A DNA stretch of 64,000 bases, from the NCBI RefSeq assembly GCF_029051685.1, contig NZ_JAACFT010000031.1, forward strand, positions 1 through 64,000, written 5' to 3'. How positions within the stretch are numbered: position 1 is the first letter of the stretch; every line of letters starts with the position of its first letter. Below, piece by piece: positions 8,510 through 16,704 of this stretch. The translations under genes and the position numbers were made by a program. This DNA comes from Bradyrhizobium sp. CSA207. Its GTDB lineage: Bacteria; Pseudomonadota; Alphaproteobacteria; Rhizobiales; Xanthobacteraceae. The notes beneath the pieces are model-generated. The model did not search any database. It was not told the DNA's origin and worked only from the letters and a program-made list of their open reading frames with translations.

Positions 8510-9637
8510 TTACGCCTCCGCCAGCACCCGCGCATTGGCGCGGATCGAAGCTTCGCTGACGCGGATGCCGAGGCCGGGACCATCGGGCACCACGACATGG
8601 CCGGCGCGGTTGGCGACGCGCTCTTCCAGCACGTCCTCTGTCAGCACATGGTGCGGCATGTAGAATTCGCAGCCGAGCGAGATGCCGGGTGTTGCTGCGA
8701 TCAGCTGCGTGCCGGCGGCCAGCCCAACGCCGCCCTCCCACAGCGTGCCGCCATAGCCGGGCAGGCCGGCGACGTCGGCGATCGCCATGATCGCCTGGGC
8801 CTCGAACAGGCCGCCGGCCTTCATCAGCTTGATCGAGACCGCATCGGCGGCCTCGCGGCGCACCACCTCCATCATGTCGCGGCGGTCGAAGCAGCTTTCG
8901 TCGGCGAGCACCGGCGTCTCCAGCGCAGCGGTCAGCTGCGCCATGACGTCGAGATATTTGCGCGGCACCGGCTGCTCGATGAAGGTCGGCGCGAACTGCT
9001 CGACGTCGCGCAAAATCTTGATGGCGCCGAACGGTGCCAGCGCCTGGTTGTAGTCGACGCGCAGATCGACCTTGTCGCCGAATTCCTTCCGGATCGCTTC
9101 GAGATGATCGAGATCCTCGCGATGCGGCTTCACGCCGGTCTTGACCTTGTAGATGACGTTGCCGTCCGGAACCATCTTTCGCATGCGCTCCAGATCGGCG
9201 GCGAAATCGGGATCGGCAATCGAGAACGACAGCGGGATCGTGTCGCGCACGCGGCCGCCGAGGAGGTCGGCGACCGAAAGCCCCGAGGACTTGCCGACGA
9301 TGTCGAGCAGTGCCATCTCGATCGCGACCTTGGCCTCGGCCTGTCCGACCAGCGCGCAGTCGAGCTCGGCCATCAGTGCGCGGATGCGGCGCACCGGCTT
9401 GCCGAGCACGATTCCGCGCAGATAGATGTCGAGTGCGGAGAACGCCGCTTCCGGCGTTCCCGTGAACACCTCCCAAGGCGCCGCCTCGCCCCAGCCGACG
9501 ATGCCGTCGCTGGCGGTGAGCTCGATCAGCACGCGCTTGACCGTGCCCTTGACGTTGCCGACGCCCTGGAGGCGCGCCATCTTGATCGGGCTCTCGATCA
9601 AGAACAGCCTGATGCGTTCGACGGTCGCTTCGGTCAT
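8510..9637 (-). CDS. Enolase-superfamily enzyme of the muconate-lactonising subgroup
   Basis: The 375-residue protein has the capping domain and TIM-barrel layout of mandelate racemase/muconate cycloisomerase proteins. Catalytic residues are visible: the KxK pair at K164-V-K166, metal ligands D195 (VDYNQ), E221 (IEQP) and D246 (ADES), and a second-side lysine near K270 (SIKLMKAGG). This KxK pattern fits muconate cycloisomerase, dipeptide epimerase, N-acylamino-acid racemase, and hydroxyproline-betaine epimerase or 3-hydroxyproline dehydratase branches. It is the last gene of a run with an amino-acid-type ABC transporter and overlaps the SDR gene by 4 bp. An imported amino acid derivative is therefore a better guess than muconate. 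Confidence 0.85.
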   Translation of the reverse strand: MTEATVERIRLFLIESPIKMARLQGVGNVKGTVKRVLIELTASDGIVGWGEAAPWEVFTGTPEAAFSALDIYLRGIVLGKPVRRIRALMAELDCALVGQAEAKVAIEMALLDIVGKSSGLSVADLLGGRVRDTIPLSFSIADPDFAADLERMRKMVPDGNVIYKVKTGVKPHREDLDHLEAIRKEFGDKVDLRVDYNQALAPFGAIKILRDVEQFAPTFIEQPVPRKYLDVMAQLTAALETPVLADESCFDRRDMMEVVRREAADAVSIKLMKAGGLFEAQAIMAIADVAGLPGYGGTLWEGGVGLAAGTQLIAATPGISLGCEFYMPHHVLTEDVLEERVANRAGHVVVPDGPGLGIRVSEASIRANARVLAEA

Positions 9638-10392
9638 GTCAGGCCTCCATTGACGTGCCAGACCTGGCCGGTGACGTAGGACGCTTTTGGCGACGCCAGG
9701 AAAGCGATGATCTCGGCCACTTCGTCCGGCCGTCCGCGGCGGCGCATCGGGATCAGCGCCTCCGTTGCCGCGATCTGCTCCGGCGAGAGCCGGCTCTCGC
9801 TCGGTCTGTCCTTGACGATGAGGCCCGGCGAAACCGCATTCACGGTGATGCCGTCTTTGGCAAGCTCGACCGCGGTCAGTCGCACCAGCGCTTCCAGCGC
9901 GGAACGGCTCGCGGCCGTCGCCGCGAACGGTGCGAACTCTGGCCGGATCGCGTGCGCTACGAATGACGACACCGCCACGATCCGTGCGTCGCGGCCGGCA
10001 CGCAGCAACGGAAGCGCGGCGTCGACCAGCCGTGTGAAGGCCAGCGCCGATTCATCCATCGCGCGGCGGAACTCGTCCGCCGGCGTGCCGATCGCGCTGC
10101 CGCGGCGGGCATGGCCGCCAACCAGGATCAATCCATCGAGCCGGCCGAAGGCGCGCTCTGCGGCGGCGACGGCATCGCTGGCCGCGGCCTCCTCGGCGAG
10201 ATCGCCGAGGCATTTTGCCACCACGGCGCCTTGCGCTTCGGCCTCAGCCGCGGTGGTCTCGAGACCGGCCGCGTTGGAGCGCGTGTGCAGAACGAGCCCG
10301 ATGCCGGGCGCCGCGAGCAGCTTCGCGGTGGCGCGGCCGATGCCGCTGGCGGCGCCGGTGACGAGATAAACGCGATTGATATCGGACATCAC
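9634..10392 (-). CDS. SDR-family protein with altered active site
   Basis: The 252-residue Rossmann protein of the classical short-chain dehydrogenase type has the cofactor loop TGAASGIG at residues 12-19, the AVSPG element and a C-terminal GQVWHVNGG. The catalytic YxxxK is missing. At the equivalent site the sequence is T159-A-A-S-R163, and the NAG motif reads GGHA. The serine of the tetrad (VSS, 141-143) remains. It may have lost oxidoreductase activity or act by another mechanism. Four-base overlaps on both sides tie it to the ABC ATPase gene and the enolase-superfamily gene. Confidence 0.85.
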   Translation of the reverse strand: MMSDINRVYLVTGAASGIGRATAKLLAAPGIGLVLHTRSNAAGLETTAAEAEAQGAVVAKCLGDLAEEAAASDAVAAAERAFGRLDGLILVGGHARRGSAIGTPADEFRRAMDESALAFTRLVDAALPLLRAGRDARIVAVSSFVAHAIRPEFAPFAATAASRSALEALVRLTAVELAKDGITVNAVSPGLIVKDRPSESRLSPEQIAATEALIPMRRRGRPDEVAEIIAFLASPKASYVTGQVWHVNGGLT

Positions 10393-11207
10393 GATGCCGT
10401 TGTGGCCGGCGGCAATGCGCCGGTGCGGTGGAAATGGCTGAGGAAGGCGCGCGTCGCAGCTTTCTGCGGATTGTCAATCACCTGCCGCGCCGGACCTTCC
10501 TCAACGACGACGCCGTCGCGCATGAAGATGAGGCGGTCGGCGACCTCGCGGGCGAAGGCGATTTCGTGGGTCACGATCACCATGGTCATGCCTTCGGATG
10601 CGAGGCGCTGCATCACGGCGAGGACCTCGCCGACGAGCTCGGGATCGAGCGCGGAGGTCGCTTCATCAAACAGCATCACGTCCGGCTCCATCGCAAGCGC
10701 CCGTGCAATCGCAACGCGCTGCTTCTGGCCGCCGGACAATGTCGCAGGATATTGGTCGGCCTTCTCTGCAAGGCCCACCTTCGCAAGTTGCGCGCGTGCG
10801 AGCGTCTCGGCGTCCGTCTTGGCCATGCGCCGCACCGTGACCGGTCCCTCCATCACGTTCTGGAGCGCCGTCATGTGCGGGAACAGGTTGAAGTGCTGAA
10901 ACACCATGCCGGTGGTGGCGCGGAATTTCGCCAGCGTCTTGAGGTCCGGCAGCTTCGTGCCCGCACCGAACGCGAAGCGCGTGTCACCGACGCGGACGCT
11001 GCCGCCATCAGGCGTCACCAGCAGATTGATGCAGCGGAGCAGCGTCGATTTGCCCGAGCCTGACGGGCCGATCAGCGCCACCACGCCGCCCTTGGCGACG
11101 TCGAGACTGATGGTCTTCAAGACCTCGTTGCTGCCAAAACTCTTGCGCAGGCCGCGGATCTCGATCTTCGAGGCGTTCTTGGAGGCGTTCCTGGAGGTCT
11201 CGCTCAT
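10389..11207 (-). CDS. Polar amino acid ABC transporter, ATP-binding protein
   Basis: The 272-residue ATPase of the HisP/GlnQ type has Walker A GPSGSGKST, a Q-loop (VFQHFNLFPH), the signature LSGGQKQRVAIARAL and Walker B DVMLFDEATSALDPE, followed by the H-loop histidine in IVTHEI. The QHFNLFPH sequence is typical of the polar amino acid uptake group. It overlaps its permease gene by 4 bp and is co-transcribed with the SDR and enolase-superfamily genes. It powers import of the ligand bound by the protein encoded at 12088-12942. Confidence 0.93.
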   Translation of the reverse strand: MSETSRNASKNASKIEIRGLRKSFGSNEVLKTISLDVAKGGVVALIGPSGSGKSTLLRCINLLVTPDGGSVRVGDTRFAFGAGTKLPDLKTLAKFRATTGMVFQHFNLFPHMTALQNVMEGPVTVRRMAKTDAETLARAQLAKVGLAEKADQYPATLSGGQKQRVAIARALAMEPDVMLFDEATSALDPELVGEVLAVMQRLASEGMTMVIVTHEIAFAREVADRLIFMRDGVVVEEGPARQVIDNPQKAATRAFLSHFHRTGALPPATTAS

Positions 11208-11866
11208 TCGCCGACCGCCAGTCGCTTCTCGCCGCGCCGGACGAGGATGGTCAGGGGAATCAGGATCGCCGCATAGGCGACCGCCACTGCCGTGTAGGTT
11301 TCCAGCGGCCGGTAGCTGTCATGGGCGGCGACCTGGCTCTGGTAGACCAGATCGGGCACCGCCAGCACCGAGACCAGCGAGGTGTTCTTGAACTGGATGA
11401 TCGACTGGTTCGTCAGCGCCGGGATCATGCGCTTGATCGCCTGCGGCAGCACGATGCGCCGCATGGCCTGGATAGGGGTCATGCCGAGCGCGGCGCCGGC
11501 TTCGGACTGGCCGCTGTCGATCGAGACGATGCCGCCGCGGATGATCTCCGAATAAAACGAGCCGCCATAGAGCGAGAGCGCCAGCGCCGAGGCCGTGATC
11601 GGCGTCATTTCGACCCCGGCCAGGATCGGCAGCGCGTAATAGAACCAGATCAGCTGCACCAGGATCGGCGTGCAGCGGAACGCCTCGATGAAGGTGAGCG
11701 CGACCAGACGTACTGCTCGGAAGCGCGACAAGGTGCCGAACGCGCCGAACAGGCCGAACACCAGTCCAAGCACCACGATGACCACAGTGAAGCCGACGGT
11801 GACGCCGAGCCCGTTGAGAAAGAGCCAGCGATAGCTCCAGAGAATGCCGAAGTCCCACTGATACAT
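11204..11866 (-). CDS. Polar amino acid ABC transporter, permease
   Basis: The 220-residue integral membrane protein of the His/Glu/Gln/Arg/opine permease family has about five membrane segments. Its EAA loop has the form SEAGAALGMTPIQAMRRIVLPQA, which contacts the ATPase. Only one permease gene is present, so it would work as a homodimer, unlike systems with two permeases. It is separated from the substrate-binding gene by 221 bp that contain a palindromic repeat. Confidence 0.92.
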   Translation of the reverse strand: MYQWDFGILWSYRWLFLNGLGVTVGFTVVIVVLGLVFGLFGAFGTLSRFRAVRLVALTFIEAFRCTPILVQLIWFYYALPILAGVEMTPITASALALSLYGGSFYSEIIRGGIVSIDSGQSEAGAALGMTPIQAMRRIVLPQAIKRMIPALTNQSIIQFKNTSLVSVLAVPDLVYQSQVAAHDSYRPLETYTAVAVAYAAILIPLTILVRRGEKRLAVGE

Positions 11867-11924
11867 GCGTGCTTAACTCAGTCGGCAGAAAGCTGGGAAC
11901 AGACGCGCGGCGTTCTCGCTGCAC

Positions 11925-12042
11925 CTCTCCCGCTTGCGGGAGAGGTCGGCGCGAAGCGCCGGGTGAGGGCTCTATCCACTCGGGGAGTCTCCCTGGCGGA
12001 GGCACCCTCACCCCAACCCTCTCCCGCAAGCGGGAGAGGGAG
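11925..12042. repeat. Palindromic intergenic repeat, family 3
   Basis: The element has arms CTCTCCCGCTTGCGGGAGAG and CTCTCCCGCAAGCGGGAGAG, with a GCGCGAAGCGC inner hairpin and GGTGAGGG/CCCTCACC inner arms. Similar elements are at 20689-20856 and 27931-28065. It sits inside the ABC operon between the binding-protein and permease genes, where it could lower expression of the downstream genes by stem-loop attenuation or mRNA processing. Confidence 0.75.
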
Positions 12043-12087
12043 CGCACCGCGCCTTGGGGATCGAGCTCGACCCAAACTCATCACACC

Positions 12088-12942
12088 TTACAAGGACACG
12101 CCCGGCGGAATGTCCGCCTCGGTCACGCCCACCAGCTCCATATTCGTGATGATGGCGTTGCGGATGAAGCCGAGGCCCTTGTTGAAGTCGATCCAGGTGT
12201 TGACGTAGTCGCGCCAGGTCTTGTCGGTTTCGCGGCGGAAGCCGGCGTTCGACGTGGTGGCGAAGATCGGGGTGGGCAGCACGAACTGACCGAGCGAGGG
12301 GTTCTTCTTCAGCACCGTCAGCGACAGCATGGTGATCAGGCACTGCGCGTCGACGCGGCCGGTCTGGAGTGCGGCGGTGGCGTCGTCGGCGCTCTTCAGC
12401 CGGGTGATCTGCGCCTTCGGCGTCAGGCGGCTGACCACCTGGTCGTGGGAGGAGCCCTGGTCGACGGCGATCTTGACGTCGGGCGAGTTCAGCTCGACCC
12501 AGCTCTTCGGCTTGAAGTCCTTCTTGCAGAGAATGCCGAAGGCGTTGTTGAAGACCGGCACCGAGAAGTCGATCACCAGCGCGCGCTTCGGGGTCGGGTT
12601 GAGGCCGAAGAAGATGTCGATCTTGTTGGACTGCAGATCGAGTACCGAATTGCCCCAGGTGGTCTCGGTGATGTCGAGCTCGGCCTCCATGTCGTCGGCC
12701 AGCGCCTTGGAGATGTCGACGTAAAAGCCCTTCCACTGGCCGCTGGCGAGATCCTTCATGTAATAGGGCGCGCCGCCGCCGACTGCGCCGATCCGCATCT
12801 TCTTGGTGCGGCGGATGCGGGCAAAGGTCGATTCGTTCGGAACGGCCGCCTGGGCCACGGCCGGGGACGCCAGCGCGCCCGCAGTCGCCGCGCCAATGGC
12901 GCCAAGTCCGACAATCGATGCAACATCACGACGTGTAACCAT
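12088..12942 (-). CDS. Polar amino acid ABC transporter, periplasmic binding protein
   Basis: The 284-residue protein has a Tat-like signal (TRRDVASIVGLGAIGAAT, then an Ala-rich stretch ending near AVAQA) and a type II periplasmic binding fold of family 3. Family traits include GxAPYYMKD, GFYVDISKALAD and FGLNPTPKRALVIDFSVPV. The Arg-Asp pair that usually holds the alpha-amino and carboxyl groups is plausibly in TPKRA and near the C-terminal VDAQ region. ATG at 12942 was preferred to an upstream TTG. It is the first gene of the five-gene transporter and catabolism set. Confidence 0.9.
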   Translation of the reverse strand: MVTRRDVASIVGLGAIGAATAGALASPAVAQAAVPNESTFARIRRTKKMRIGAVGGGAPYYMKDLASGQWKGFYVDISKALADDMEAELDITETTWGNSVLDLQSNKIDIFFGLNPTPKRALVIDFSVPVFNNAFGILCKKDFKPKSWVELNSPDVKIAVDQGSSHDQVVSRLTPKAQITRLKSADDATAALQTGRVDAQCLITMLSLTVLKKNPSLGQFVLPTPIFATTSNAGFRRETDKTWRDYVNTWIDFNKGLGFIRNAIITNMELVGVTEADIPPGVSL

Positions 12943-13134
12943 TGGGATCAATCGCTTTTCTGGTTGGATGAGTTCCGGCAGCGTTCATACCAAGGTGGCC
13001 CTATCAGCGAAAGCACAGCCTATCGGCTGGGCAAACCGGAAATTGCCCGGATGCTGGGCAAGCCCAAGCCAAGGCTGTCCGTTCGAGCCGATCCCCGCTT
13101 GCTTTCCGGCCCTTTTGGCCCCAAATAGGGACCG

Positions 13135-13230
13135 GGAGATTGGCGGTGGACGAGCCACTCGCCAACCGGGTCAGGTCCGGAAGGAAGCAGCCCTAACGAG
13201 GTCCGGATCGGGTCGCTCGTCAGTCTCCTA
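13135..13230 (+). ncRNA. ffs: Signal recognition particle RNA (4.5S, small bacterial type)
   Basis: The conserved apical domain is visible as the sequence around GTCAGGTCCGGAAGGAAGCAGCC (13169-13191), with the GGAA tetraloop and the asymmetric internal loop. The ends pair: GGAGATTG at 13135-13142 with CAGTCTCC at 13221-13228. A T-run (CCTGTTTTTT) follows at 13231-13240 as a likely terminator. Location just upstream of dnaX is the standard alphaproteobacterial arrangement. The exact 5' end is estimated from the terminal helix. Confidence 0.92.
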
Positions 13231-13326
13231 CCTGTTTTTTCGAGCGAATTGCGCCGGCGGCAAAAGCCGCCAGCGCGCTCCTTTCCGCAAACGCCGGCCG
13301 AAAGACATTCCATTGCGGATCGACCG

Positions 13327-15165
13327 ATGACCGACGCTGGCGCCCCTCCCAATTCCGATAGCGCAAGCCAAGCTGGCTTTGGGCTTGGCGCGCAAGCCGG
13401 CACGCCGTACCGGGTCCTGGCCCGCAAATATCGCCCCTCCAGCTTCGACGATCTGATCGGCCAGGAGGCCGTGGTCCGCACCGTCTCCAACGCGTTCGAG
13501 ACCGGGCGCATCCCGCAGGCCTGGATCCTCACCGGCGTCCGCGGGGTCGGCAAGACCACCACCGCGCGCATCCTGGCCCGTGCACTCAACTACGAGATGC
13601 CGGATGGCTCGGTGAAGGGCCCGACAGTCCAGATGCCGACACTCGGCGTGCATTGCCAGGCGATCATGGAAAGCCGGCACATGGACGTGCTGGAGATGGA
13701 CGCGGCCTCGCATACCGGCGTCGACGACGTCCGCCAGATCAATGACAGCGTGCGCTATGCGCCGGCCAGCGCCCGCTACAAGGTCTATATCATCGACGAA
13801 GTCCACATGCTGTCGACGGCGGCGTTCAACGCCTTCCTGAAGACCCTGGAGGAACCGCCGGAGCACGCCAAGTTCGTGTTCGCCACGACGGAGATCCGCA
13901 AGGTTCCGGTCACGGTGCTGTCGCGCTGCCAGCGTTTTGACTTGCGCCGCGTCGAGGCCGACGTGCTGATGAAGCACCTCGCCAATATCGCCGCGAAAGA
14001 GAGCGTCGAGATCGAGCCGGAAGCGCTCGGCATCATCGCGCGCGCCGCGGAAGGTTCTGTGCGTGATTCGCTGTCGCTGCTCGACCAGGCGATCGCGCAC
14101 GCGGCGGGCACCGTAAAGGCCGATGCCGTGCGGCAGATGCTGGGGCTAGCCGACCGCACCCGCGTGATCGATCTGTTCGATTCGCTGGCGCGCGGCGACA
14201 TTGCGGCCGCCTTCAAGGAGTTCCGCGACCAGTACGACGTCGGCGCCGATCCCATCGTCGTGCTCTCGGATCTCGCCGAATTCGTCAACTTCGTCACCCG
14301 CGTCAAGATCGTGCCGGCGACCGCCGACAACGTTGCCTATGGCGAGACCGAACGGCTGCGCGCGCGCGACTTTGCGTCGAAGATCTCGATGCGCGTGCTG
14401 TCGCGGATGTGGCAGATGCTGCTCAAGGGCATCACCGAGGTGCAGGCCGCGACGCGCCCCGCCGCGGCAGCCGAGATGGTGCTGGTGCGCATCGCCTATG
14501 TCGCCGACCTGCCGACGCCGGACGAAGCGATCCGGATGCTGGAGCAGAACGGCGGCGGCTCGCTGGTTGCGAATGGCGGCGGTGCTGCGCGCAACGCGGC
14601 GGCAGCACCTGTTGCCTCGGCAGCGCCGGTGCGCGCGCCGACCTCCTCGCCGCCATCGTTCGGCGGCGGTGCCCGGCCGCAGATGGCCGCGCCCGCGCCG
14701 GATCCCCAAGGCGCAGCACCCGTGCTGCATGTAACGAGCTTCACCCAGCTCGTCGCGCTGGCGGGGCAGAAGCGCGATCTGATGACCAAGGGCGCGCTCG
14801 AATCTGACATGCGGCTGGTTCGTTTCGAGGAGGGCCGGCTGGAAGTCGCGCTCGAGCCCAACGCCTCCAAGACCATGATCTCGGACCTGGCGCGCAAGTT
14901 CGAGCTCTGGACCGGCCGGCGCTGGACCGTGATCGTCTCCAACGAGCCGGGCCAGCCGACGCTGCGCTCGGTGAACCAGGCTGCCAAGCAGGCGCATGCG
15001 CGTACCGCCGAGGCCGATCCGCGCGTCCAGGAGGTGCTATTGCGCTTCCCCGGAGCCAAGGTCGTCGAGGTCCGCAGGCTTGCCCCGGAGGTGCCGGAAA
15101 CCGATATAAATGCCGACTATGGCAGTGACGATCCGCTCGACGGTTCCGACGGCGACGATCTCTAG
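13327..15165 (+). CDS. dnaX: DNA polymerase III gamma/tau subunit DnaX
   Basis: The 612-residue clamp-loader ATPase has the N-terminal PYRVLARKYRP motif, Walker A GVRGVGKTT, Walker B IIDEVHMLS, the SRC motif LSRCQRF and a sensor 2 region. A variable Pro/Ala-rich linker (about 425-480) and a C-terminal tau domain that binds the polymerase follow. The zinc module between the Walker A helix and DVLEMDAAS normally has four cysteines. Here only one is seen (GVHCQAI), with GPTVQMPTL in place of the rest. The start at 13327 (MTDAGAPP) was chosen over a frame extending back to the SRP RNA terminator. dnaX is followed by ybaB and recR. Confidence 0.95.
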   Translation: MTDAGAPPNSDSASQAGFGLGAQAGTPYRVLARKYRPSSFDDLIGQEAVVRTVSNAFETGRIPQAWILTGVRGVGKTTTARILARALNYEMPDGSVKGPTVQMPTLGVHCQAIMESRHMDVLEMDAASHTGVDDVRQINDSVRYAPASARYKVYIIDEVHMLSTAAFNAFLKTLEEPPEHAKFVFATTEIRKVPVTVLSRCQRFDLRRVEADVLMKHLANIAAKESVEIEPEALGIIARAAEGSVRDSLSLLDQAIAHAAGTVKADAVRQMLGLADRTRVIDLFDSLARGDIAAAFKEFRDQYDVGADPIVVLSDLAEFVNFVTRVKIVPATADNVAYGETERLRARDFASKISMRVLSRMWQMLLKGITEVQAATRPAAAAEMVLVRIAYVADLPTPDEAIRMLEQNGGGSLVANGGGAARNAAAAPVASAAPVRAPTSSPPSFGGGARPQMAAPAPDPQGAAPVLHVTSFTQLVALAGQKRDLMTKGALESDMRLVRFEEGRLEVALEPNASKTMISDLARKFELWTGRRWTVIVSNEPGQPTLRSVNQAAKQAHARTAEADPRVQEVLLRFPGAKVVEVRRLAPEVPETDINADYGSDDPLDGSDGDDL

Positions 15166-15188
15166 AGCCCATCCAAGGACACGCACCG

Positions 15189-15509
15189 ATGGCTGATTTT
15201 CTCGGCATGATGAAGCAGGCGGCGCAGCTGCAATCCAAGATGCAGGCGATGCAGGACGAGCTCGGCAATGTCGAGGTCGAGGGCATCTCCGGCGGCGGTC
15301 TGGTCGCCGTGCGCATGACCGCGAAAATGGACGTGAAGGGCGTCAAGATCGATCCTTCGCTGATGAAGGTGGAAGAGCGCGAAGTGCTCGAGGATCTGCT
15401 GGTCACCGCGCTCGGTGACGCCCGTCGCAAGGCCGAAGCCGCGATGCAGGAGAAGATGCAGTCGCTCACCGGCGGGCTCGGCCTGCCGCCGGGGCTGTTC
15501 GGCCAATAA
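15189..15509 (+). CDS. YbaB/EbfC nucleoid-associated protein
   Basis: The 106-residue protein opens with ADFLGMMKQAAQLQSKMQAM, the coiled helix that forms the YbaB dimer, and ends in a Gly/Leu/Pro-rich tail. The family binds DNA and is nearly always encoded between dnaX and recR, as here, 23 bp after dnaX and 2 bp before recR. No catalytic motif is expected. Confidence 0.93.
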   Translation: MADFLGMMKQAAQLQSKMQAMQDELGNVEVEGISGGGLVAVRMTAKMDVKGVKIDPSLMKVEEREVLEDLLVTALGDARRKAEAAMQEKMQSLTGGLGLPPGLFGQ

Positions 15510-15511
15510 TT

Positions 15512-16114
15512 ATGGGCGCGGTTGCAGGTCCCGAGATTGAGCGGCTGGTTCAGCTCCTCGCCAGGCTGCCGGGCCTCGGTCCGCGCTCCGCGCGGCGCGC
15601 GGCCCTGCATCTGATCAAGAAGCGCGAGGCGCTGATGATGCCGCTGTCGGGTGCCTTGCAGGTTGCGCTCGAGAAGGTCCAGGTCTGCAAGACCTGCGGC
15701 AATATCGATACCCAAAATCCCTGCACGGTCTGCCTCGATCCGCGGCGCGATCCCTCGATCATCGTCGTCGTCGCCGACGTCGCCGATCTCTGGGCGCTGG
15801 AGCGGGCCAACGCGACGCAGGGCCGCTATCATGTGCTGGGGGCGACGTTGTCGCCGCTCGACGGCGTCGGCCCGCAGGATCTCACCATCGACGCGCTGGT
15901 CGCCCGCGCGCATGATGCGCAGGTGCACGAAATCATCCTGGCGCTGAATGCGACGGTCGACGGCCAGACCACGGCGCATTACATCACCGACCTGCTTCAG
16001 GACGCCAACGTAAAAGTAACGCGCCTCGCCCATGGTGTGCCGGTCGGCGGCGAGCTTGATTATCTCGATGAAGGTACGCTGTCGGCCGCGATGCGGCAGC
16101 GGACCCTGTTCTAG
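15512..16114 (+). CDS. recR: Recombination mediator RecR
   Basis: The 200-residue protein has an N-terminal helix-hairpin-helix (LLARLPGLGPRSARRAALHL) and a four-cysteine zinc finger (CKTCGNIDTQNPCTVC). A Toprim domain (IIVVVADVADLWALER) and a C-terminal Walker-like helix follow. It works with RecO, and in some cases RecF, to load RecA onto gapped single-stranded DNA. It begins 2 bp after the ybaB stop codon, so the two are presumably co-transcribed from upstream of dnaX. Confidence 0.95.
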   Translation: MGAVAGPEIERLVQLLARLPGLGPRSARRAALHLIKKREALMMPLSGALQVALEKVQVCKTCGNIDTQNPCTVCLDPRRDPSIIVVVADVADLWALERANATQGRYHVLGATLSPLDGVGPQDLTIDALVARAHDAQVHEIILALNATVDGQTTAHYITDLLQDANVKVTRLAHGVPVGGELDYLDEGTLSAAMRQRTLF

Positions 16115-16143
16115 CCCTCCTACAGACTCACGGAACGGACGAC

Positions 16144-16584
16144 ATGACGAAACGATTCGCCACTCGATTGGCTTTGGTCGCGACGATGACGGTGCTGGTG
16201 ACCCCGGCCATCTCCGCGCAGCAGAGCGATGACGCGGCTCCGCCGCCGCCAAAGCCCGGCAAGCCGATCAACACCGGCGACGTGCTCTCGGGCGAGCTGA
16301 ACGCGATGAAAGTGCGCGACGTCAAGAACGGCGGCAAGAAGGTTGCGACCTACCAGATCACCTCCGAGCCGCGCCGGCTGCCGCCGCCGAACGGGCTGTG
16401 CAATCTCGAGACCGGCCCCGAGACTTTCCAGCTCGTTCCCAATGGCGACACGCAGGCCGCGCAGTTGAAGACGTTCGCCGGCAAGGAGATCTCGGTCAAG
16501 GTCGACGAAGTCGCCTGCGCCAGCGACCCCGGCCAGATGAGCGAAGCCGTGATCACGAAGTGGAGCATCATCAAGAAGCAGTAG
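16144..16584 (+). CDS. Secreted protein of unknown function
   Basis: The 146-residue protein has a clear signal peptide (basic start, hydrophobic core, cleavage near AISAQ at about residue 25) and a proline-rich stretch (PPPPKPGKP). A soluble domain follows with only two cysteines (GLCNLE and VACASD) that could form a disulfide. I do not recognise the family. It starts 29 bp after recR and may be read from the same transcript, though its function is clearly periplasmic rather than DNA repair. Confidence 0.75.
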   Translation: MTKRFATRLALVATMTVLVTPAISAQQSDDAAPPPPKPGKPINTGDVLSGELNAMKVRDVKNGGKKVATYQITSEPRRLPPPNGLCNLETGPETFQLVPNGDTQAAQLKTFAGKEISVKVDEVACASDPGQMSEAVITKWSIIKKQ

Positions 16585-16600
16585 GGGGCTACACTCTCCT

Positions 16601-16688
16601 CGTCATTGCGAGGAGCTCTTGCGACGAAGCAATCCAGACTGTTTCCACGGAAAGATTTCTGGATTGCTTCGCTTCGCTCGCAATGACG
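16601..16688. repeat. Palindromic intergenic repeat, family 4
   Basis: The outer arms are CGTCATTGCGAG at the left and CTCGCAATGACG at the right, with an inner GCAATCCAGA/TCTGGATTGC pair. It is a compact, nearly perfect inverted repeat between convergent genes, so it could also serve as a bidirectional terminator. Confidence 0.75.
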
Positions 16689-16704
16689 TGGTAAGAGCGT
16701 CGGC

